From Ralstonia sp. TCR112 (lineage in GTDB: Bacteria > Pseudomonadota > Gammaproteobacteria > Burkholderiales > Burkholderiaceae), in contig NZ_VOSS01000081.1 of the NCBI RefSeq assembly GCF_007997035.1, positions 1 through 36,912 on the forward strand: a DNA stretch of 36,912 nt. The letters run 5' to 3'. Made by a program: the position numbers and the translations under genes. Each line of letters starts with the position of its first letter. The stretch's first letter is position 1. A model generated the notes under the pieces. The model was not told the origin of the DNA. It saw nothing but the letters and a program-made list of their open reading frames with translations, and searched no databases. This document shows, in pieces, positions 32,322 through 36,912 of the stretch.

Positions 32322-32723
32322 ATGCCTGCTGCCCTCCCCGCTCCCATTTCCAATGCGCATGCCGGTGACCTGTCCATCGGCGACCTGGCCGCCGCCACTG
32401 GCGTCTCACGCGATGGCCTGCGCTTTTACGAGGCACGCGGGCTGATTCGTGCGCGGCGCCGGAGCAACGGCTACCGCGCCTATCCGCCCGAAATCGTGGA
32501 ACTGGTGCAATACGTCCGCACGGCCCAGCAGCTGGGTTTCACACTGGCGGAAATTAAGGAAGGCATGGCACAGGTGTGGCAGCAACCCGACACCGATGCC
32601 GCCGTCACCGCGTTGCTGCGCGAGAAACTCGCCACGATCGATGCCCGGATCGCCAGCCTTCAGGCCATGCGCGATGCACTTGCGACCCGCGTCGGCATGG
32701 CATGCCCGCTTGCACCGGCCTGA
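32322..32723 (+). CDS. MerR-family transcriptional regulator
   Basis: A 133-aa regulator with the winged-helix N-terminus LSIGDLAAATGVSRDGLRFYE (17-37) and the RGLIRARRRSNGYRAYPPE wing, followed by LVQYVRTAQQLGFTLAEIKE and a coiled dimerisation helix (about 95-120). Only one cysteine is present, Cys128 in MACPL near the C-terminus, so the multi-Cys metal-binding loop of MerR, ZntR or CueR is absent. An aldehyde, electrophile or small-molecule signal, as in AdhR/NmlR relatives, is more likely than a metal. It is divergent from the membrane-protein gene and its probable operator lies between them, 98 nt apart. Confidence 0.92.
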   Translation: MPAALPAPISNAHAGDLSIGDLAAATGVSRDGLRFYEARGLIRARRRSNGYRAYPPEIVELVQYVRTAQQLGFTLAEIKEGMAQVWQQPDTDAAVTALLREKLATIDARIASLQAMRDALATRVGMACPLAPA

Positions 32724-32738
32724 GACGGCCATCATGTC

Positions 32739-32756
32739 TTGTCATATAACTGTCGC
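32739..32756 (+). promoter_or_regulatory. Pho-box-like direct repeat upstream of the RND operon
   Basis: TTGTCAT-ATAA-CTGTCGC matches the PhoB box layout (two CTGTCAT-type heptamers with a 4-nt A/T spacer) at most positions. It lies about 125 nt ahead of the outer-membrane-factor gene. The second repeat departs at its last bases, so chance is possible. Confidence 0.35.
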
Positions 32757-32769
32757 AGACTGCCGCCGC

Positions 32770-32801
32770 AGGGCGCGTTTTTGCGCGTTTTCTAGCGCCC
32801 T
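32770..32801 (+). other. Hairpin in the leader of the RND efflux operon
   Basis: AGGGCGC (32770-32776) and GCGCCCT (32795-32801) form a 7-bp perfect stem around an 18-nt T-rich loop, about 80 nt before the first gene. It could end merR transcription or shape the leader; there is no T-run after it. Confidence 0.35.
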
Positions 32802-32880
32802 GACGGCTTGCTGAGTCGTGAAAGGCGCTTGAAAGATCGCGTCGGTAAAAACGCTCCCGTCTCAAGGGGAGTCTGCTGCA

Positions 32881-34251
32881 GTGAAACATCGGGGTGCGTT
32901 CCATCCACGGGTAAGGGCCGTGCTGTGCGCGGTGGCCTGCCTGCCATTTGCCGCTGCCTGGGCAGCCACGCCGGCATCGGCCCCGGCTGTGGCGAGCATG
33001 CCGGTCGCGACCATGCCGCCGATCAAGCCTTCCGTGCTAGGCGTGACGGGCGCCGGCTTCAACCTGGTCGAACTGTTGCAGGAGCTGAAAGGCAATAACC
33101 CGCAGCTGATCCAGGCACGCCATAACTACCTCTCGGCCAAGTCTATACCGCCGCAGCTTGCGTCGCCCAACAACCCGCAGCTCGGCTACATCTGGAACAG
33201 CATCCCCAAGGGATTCCCGCTGGCGGTCAACCGCGCAGGCGGCAGCCAGTACAACCTGACGCAGCAGATCCCGTTTCCGGGCAAGAAAGCGCTGGCGGCC
33301 GAGATTGCCGATCGCCAGGCAGAATCGCTGAACGCGCAAAACGACGCGCTGTACCTGCAGCTCTACGCGCAGCTTTCCACCACGTACTACCAGGCGATCG
33401 CGCTGCAGAAACAGATCGACGTACAGAAGCTGACCATCACGCGCCTGGAACAGGTCAAGCAGATCACGCGGGTGCGCTACGCCAACAACGCCGCCGCCTA
33501 CGCCGACTTCCTCAACGCGCAGGTCATGCAGAGCAGCGCGCAGAACGACCTGTTTGCCGCACAACGCCAGTACGACACCACGCTGCAGACACTGAACACG
33601 CTCATCGGCAAGGAGCCGAGCTTCCCGCTCGTGCTGCGCGCTGACGACGAGTCCGTGCATCTGCCGGAGGAACCGCTGCCCGAGCTGGAAAACCAGGCGC
33701 TGCGCGAGCACCCGTCGATCAAGGCATCGGCCGAGCTGATGGACGCCGCGCGCAAGAGCGTGACGCTGGCGCGCAAGGCGTACCTGCCCGATTTCCAGGT
33801 CATCGCCACCGTCACCACCGACAACCCGCCATATGGCGTGCGCCCGAACAGCTACCAGATCGAGCTGGACGTGATCATTCCGTTCTGGTTCCTGACCAAG
33901 GAAAAGTACGGCGTGAACCAGGCGGTGGAAAGCCAGATTGCCACCGAGGCGAATGACGTGTCGGTGCGCCAGCAGACGTTATTGGCGGTCGATACCGCCT
34001 ACAACACGCTGCGCCAGACGCTTGCGCAGCTCGACTTCAACAAGCAGCGGCAACTGCCGCAGGCGCTGGCGGCGTATCGCGTCACGATGACCAACTACGC
34101 CAGTAACAACGCCGATTTCAACGACCTGCTCACTGCCCAGGGCGCGCTCAAGAACGCCGAACTGGCGGTCGCGCAGGCGCAGGCCACGGCCTTGCAGGCC
34201 TATCACGCGCTGCTCGCGGCCACCGGCCGCTCGCCGGTTCAAGCTCAATAA
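32881..34251 (+). CDS. Outer-membrane factor of heavy-metal-type RND efflux (CzcC/TolC family)
   Basis: A 456-aa outer-membrane channel of the TolC/CzcC superfamily. It starts with GTG, preceded by GGGGAG about 9 nt upstream. The signal peptide ends near residue 29 (AAWA-AT) without a lipobox cysteine. Two homologous halves follow: residues 60-270 with NLVELLQELKGNNPQLIQARHN and QQIPFPGKKALAAE (a typical CzcC-type PFPGK motif), and residues 270-456 with REHPSIKASAELMDAARKSV and FNDLLTAQGALKNAELAVAQ. Long amphipathic helices dominate. It is the first gene of a three-gene operon, 4 nt before the adaptor gene, and would connect the pump to the outside. The metal or compound exported is not shown by this subunit. 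Confidence 0.92.
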   Translation: MKHRGAFHPRVRAVLCAVACLPFAAAWAATPASAPAVASMPVATMPPIKPSVLGVTGAGFNLVELLQELKGNNPQLIQARHNYLSAKSIPPQLASPNNPQLGYIWNSIPKGFPLAVNRAGGSQYNLTQQIPFPGKKALAAEIADRQAESLNAQNDALYLQLYAQLSTTYYQAIALQKQIDVQKLTITRLEQVKQITRVRYANNAAAYADFLNAQVMQSSAQNDLFAAQRQYDTTLQTLNTLIGKEPSFPLVLRADDESVHLPEEPLPELENQALREHPSIKASAELMDAARKSVTLARKAYLPDFQVIATVTTDNPPYGVRPNSYQIELDVIIPFWFLTKEKYGVNQAVESQIATEANDVSVRQQTLLAVDTAYNTLRQTLAQLDFNKQRQLPQALAAYRVTMTNYASNNADFNDLLTAQGALKNAELAVAQAQATALQAYHALLAATGRSPVQAQ

Positions 34252-34255
34252 CATC

Positions 34256-35404
34256 ATGAAGAAGTTCTCTCCCGTTGTTGCAGTCATCGCCCTGGCAGCG
34301 GCCCTGGCCGTGGGCGTGGTGGTCGGACGCAAGTGGCCTGCCGCCGTGCCGGCCGAGACCGCGAAACCTGCAGCAGGTCCGGCCTCTGCGCCGGCTGCCG
34401 CGTCGCGCCCGAAGCCCGACTCCGTTGAAATTCCGGCTGGCGGCTTCGACCCCCAGCAGGTGAAGGTCGCGCAGGTCGGTCAGCTTTCCGTGCCGGTAGA
34501 ACTGTCCACGCCGGGCAAGCTCGCCTACAACGCCGAGCGCACCAAGCTGGCCTCGGCGCGCGTGGCCGGGCGGCTGGACCAGATCCTCCTGTTCGAAGGT
34601 GCGCAGGTGCGCGAGGGCCAGCCGATTGCCCAGCTGTACGCGCCGGATTTCATCTCCGCACAGAAGGAATACCTGCTGGCGCTGAATACGGCTCGCCAGC
34701 TCAAGGGTTCCAACATGAAGGATCTGCAGGACGATGCCGACGCCACGGTACAGTCCGCCGCGGGCCGCCTGCACGTGCTGGGCATGTCCGATGCCGATGT
34801 CGCGCAGATTGCCAAGCGCGGCACCCCCGCTGAACACCTGACGCTGCGCGCGCCCATCTCGGGCACGATCGTCAAGCGCAACATGGACCCAGGCGCCTTC
34901 CTGAACGTGGGCGACTCGTTCATGAGCATCGTCGATACGCGTGTGTTGTGGTTCACGGGCAATGTGTATGAGAACGACATTGCCAGCGTGCGCATCGGCC
35001 AGCCGATCTCGCTGCACACGTCGGCGTATCCGGACCGCGAGTTCACAGGCCGCGTGAGCTTCATTGCCCCGAACATCGACCCGGCCACGCACACCTTGAC
35101 GGTGCGCTGCGACGTGCCCAACACCGACGGCCTGCTGCGCCCCGAGATGTACGCCACGGCGCGCATCCAGACCGGCAGCGGCCAGGCCACGGTGGTGCCG
35201 AAGTCCGCCCTGGTGAAAGACCACGGCAGCTACTTCGTGATCGTCCAGAGCGATGCCACACACTTCAAGCGCGTGGAAGTGCACGGCAAGGACACCGGCA
35301 CCGACGGCAACTTTGCCGTGACGGCCGGGCTTGAAGCTTCGTCGCAGGTGGTAGTACGCGGCGCCGCGCTGCTCAACGAGATGATCGTCAAGGCAGGAGC
35401 GTAG
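34256..35404 (+). CDS. RND efflux periplasmic adaptor (membrane-fusion protein, CzcB/CusB type)
   Basis: A 382-aa adaptor. An N-terminal membrane anchor (KKFSPVVAVIALAAALAVGVVVG) precedes an Ala/Pro-rich linker. The barrel-sandwich hybrid halves are visible as ARVAGRLDQILLFEGAQVREGQ (about 102-123) and LTLRAPISGTIVKRNMDPGAFL (about 198-219), flanking a helical hairpin with FISAQKEYLLALNTARQL. The beta-barrel segment follows with VYENDIASVRIGQPISLH and GRVSFIAPNIDPATHTLTVR. The CusB-type methionine metal ligands in the N-terminus are not obvious, and no His-rich segment is present. It links pump and outer-membrane factor, with 4-nt and 2-nt gaps to its neighbours, so the operon is compact. Confidence 0.93.
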   Translation: MKKFSPVVAVIALAAALAVGVVVGRKWPAAVPAETAKPAAGPASAPAAASRPKPDSVEIPAGGFDPQQVKVAQVGQLSVPVELSTPGKLAYNAERTKLASARVAGRLDQILLFEGAQVREGQPIAQLYAPDFISAQKEYLLALNTARQLKGSNMKDLQDDADATVQSAAGRLHVLGMSDADVAQIAKRGTPAEHLTLRAPISGTIVKRNMDPGAFLNVGDSFMSIVDTRVLWFTGNVYENDIASVRIGQPISLHTSAYPDREFTGRVSFIAPNIDPATHTLTVRCDVPNTDGLLRPEMYATARIQTGSGQATVVPKSALVKDHGSYFVIVQSDATHFKRVEVHGKDTGTDGNFAVTAGLEASSQVVVRGAALLNEMIVKAGA

Positions 35405-35406
35405 GC

Positions 35407-36912
35407 ATGGGCTTCAACCCCATCGCGGGCATCCTCAAGCGCCGGCTGCTGATCGTCTTCCTGGCGATCGCGCTGCTGGTGGCCGGCGTGCTGTCCTTCC
35501 GCGAACTGCCGCTGCAGGCGTATCCGGGCGTGGCGCCGCTGTCGGTGCAGGCCATCACGCAATGGCCGGGCCGCAGCACAACCGAAGTCGAACAGCAGAT
35601 CACCATCCCGATCGAAAACGCGCTGGCCGGCGTGCCCGACGTGCAGTCGTTCCGCTCGGTATCGCTGTTCGGCCTGTCGGTCGTGACGCTCAAGTTCAAG
35701 GAAGGCACCGACAGCTTCAAGGCGCGGCAGAACTTCGCGCAATACGTGGCCGCAGCCAACCTGCCGCCTGGCGTGCAGCCGTCGCTGAGCCCCGACTCGG
35801 ACGCCACGGGCGAGATCATGCGCTTTCGCCTCGTTGGCGACGGCGTGGACCTCACCACGCTCAAGAGCTACCAGGACTACGACATCACCAAAGAGCTGAA
35901 GCATGTGCAGGGCGTGGCCGATGTCAGCTCCTTCGGCGGCAAGGTGAAGGAGTACCACATCGTGCCGTCGCCGGCGAAGCTGCAGTCGTACGGCATCACG
36001 CTGTCGCAGCTCATCACGGCCATCGGCAACGCCAACAACAACACCGGCGGCAACCTGCTGCGCGACGGCGAGCAGCAGTTCGTCGTGCGCGGCGTCGGCC
36101 TGCTGCAGACGGTGGACGACATCCGCAACGTGGTTGTGGCCGCCAACAACGGCGTGCCGGTGCGCGTGCGCGATATTGCCGAGGTGGAAGTCGGCAACGT
36201 GCAGCGCCTTGGCCAAGTGCAATACAACGACCAGCCCGACGTGGTCGAAGGCATTGTGCTGCTCAAGCGCGACGCCAACGCAAGCGAGGTGCTCGCCAAG
36301 GTGCGCGAGAAGGTGGCGGAGCTGAACAACGGCATTCTGCCCAAGAGCGTTCAGATCAAGCCGTTCTATGACCGCCAGGTGTTGCTCGACATCACCATGG
36401 GCACGGTCGAACACACGCTGGTGGTGGGCATCTCCCTCGTGCTAGCGGTGTTGTTCGTCTTCCTGGGCAACTTCCGGGCGGCGGCCGTGGTGGCGGCGGT
36501 GATTCCGCTGGCGCTGTGCGTGTCGTTCATCAGCATGGAGCACTTCCATGTGCCGGCCAACTTGATTTCGCTCGGGGCGATCGACTTTGGGGTGATTGTC
36601 GATGCGGCCGTGATCGTGATGGAAAACATCATGCGGCACCTGGAAGAAGGCGCCGAGAAGCTGGATGACGCCATCGTCAAAGCGACCAGCGAAGTGCAGC
36701 GCGCGATGATCTTTTCCACCGGCATCATCATCGTGGCGTATTCGCCGCTGTTCTTCATCGGCGGCGTGGAAGGCATCATCTTCAAGCCGATGGCGTTCAC
36801 GATGGGCTTTGCCCTCATGGCGTCGATCGTGCTGAGCCTGACGTTCGTGCCGGCTACCACGTCGTTCGTCTTCGGCAAGACGCTGCATCCGCATTCGCCG
36901 GCGTTCATCACG
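35407..36912 (+). CDS. Heavy-metal-efflux RND pump, CzcA/CusA family (partial, C-terminus beyond right edge)
   Basis: The first 502 residues of an inner-membrane RND pump of roughly 1,000 aa. The N-terminus LKRRLLIVFLAIALLVAGVLSF is helix 1, and ELPLQAYPGVAPLSVQAITQWPGRSTTEVEQQITIPIE the start of the porter domain. The HME signature on helix 4 reads DFGVIVDAAVIVMEN, with the proton-relay Asp, Asp and Glu present; most Zn/Co/Cd pumps have Gly where Ala follows the second Asp. The second helix bundle (LVVGISLVLAVLFVFLGNFRAA) and YSPLFFIGGVEGIIFKPMAFT confirm family. The ATG is 2 nt after the adaptor stop. No stop codon occurs before the window end. Substrate could be a divalent or monovalent metal ion; family placement favours metal over drug. 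Confidence 0.94.
   Translation, partial: MGFNPIAGILKRRLLIVFLAIALLVAGVLSFRELPLQAYPGVAPLSVQAITQWPGRSTTEVEQQITIPIENALAGVPDVQSFRSVSLFGLSVVTLKFKEGTDSFKARQNFAQYVAAANLPPGVQPSLSPDSDATGEIMRFRLVGDGVDLTTLKSYQDYDITKELKHVQGVADVSSFGGKVKEYHIVPSPAKLQSYGITLSQLITAIGNANNNTGGNLLRDGEQQFVVRGVGLLQTVDDIRNVVVAANNGVPVRVRDIAEVEVGNVQRLGQVQYNDQPDVVEGIVLLKRDANASEVLAKVREKVAELNNGILPKSVQIKPFYDRQVLLDITMGTVEHTLVVGISLVLAVLFVFLGNFRAAAVVAAVIPLALCVSFISMEHFHVPANLISLGAIDFGVIVDAAVIVMENIMRHLEEGAEKLDDAIVKATSEVQRAMIFSTGIIIVAYSPLFFIGGVEGIIFKPMAFTMGFALMASIVLSLTFVPATTSFVFGKTLHPHSPAFIT

Noticed and set aside
1-36912. Mobile island, prophage, CRISPR array, toxin-antitoxin or tRNA genes
   Set aside because: No transposase, integrase, direct-repeat array, phage structural gene, paired toxin/antitoxin frames or tRNA cloverleaf was recognised on either strand.

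Overview
The window is GC-rich (roughly 65%) and reads as chromosome of a Burkholderiaceae beta-proteobacterium, most likely Ralstonia or a close relative. The basis is protein similarity as I recognise it: a class I PHA synthase, a Burkholderia-type trimeric porin, a QuiC-type dehydroshikimate dehydratase, a DUF6496 protein and CzcCBA-type efflux genes. I see no rRNA, tRNA, CRISPR array, insertion sequence or phage gene. Codon use looks even, so this looks like ordinary chromosomal accessory metabolism, not a recent island.

Layout. 1-2963 (minus): a small secreted protein, a PHA synthase paralog, and a NodT-type outer-membrane efflux lipoprotein that runs off the left edge. 3113-6593 (plus): a three-gene membrane-bound dehydrogenase (small Tat subunit, GMC flavoprotein, diheme cytochrome c), joined by ATGA overlaps. 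6783-8380: a zinc-ribbon mini-protein and the DbpA RNA helicase. 8428-9663 (minus): a ChrA chromate transporter. 9788-11991: ethanolamine ammonia-lyase EutBC. 11992-13560: a tandem glycine riboswitch followed by a DadA-family amino-acid dehydrogenase.

13630-22428 is a shikimate/quinate catabolic locus. The minus strand carries a dehydroshikimate dehydratase and a frameshifted porin. The plus strand carries an IclR regulator, an MFS shikimate-type transporter, an AroE paralog, a frameshifted Bcr/CflA-type MFS gene and an HPPD-family dioxygenase whose substrate pocket looks altered. Two intergenic regions share a palindromic site that is a good candidate operator for the IclR protein.

22504-27642 alternates amino-acid or peptide genes with two Lrp/AsnC regulators: gamma-glutamyltransferase, a Cys/Met-metabolism PLP enzyme and an EamA exporter. 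27799-28712 holds two small nucleoid-type proteins, an H-NS-like mini-protein lacking the usual DNA-binding arginines and a histone-H1-like DUF6496 protein. 28943-31310 is a complete bufferin-type RiPP operon (BufA precursor, BufB MNIO enzyme, BufC partner, DoxX membrane protein), expected to make a modified, copper-binding periplasmic peptide. 31372-32723 has a BON-domain lipoprotein, a four-helix membrane protein and a divergent MerR regulator with a typical long-spacer MerR promoter. 32881 to the right edge is a heavy-metal-type RND efflux operon (outer-membrane factor, adaptor, pump); the pump is cut by the window end.

The most interesting items are the bufferin operon, the HPPD paralog with substituted pocket residues, the glycine riboswitch with a visible Shine-Dalgarno/anti-Shine-Dalgarno pairing, the shared IclR palindrome and the H-NS-like protein without its arginine motif. 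Two genes carry apparent single-base deletions and may reflect either real decay or assembly error.
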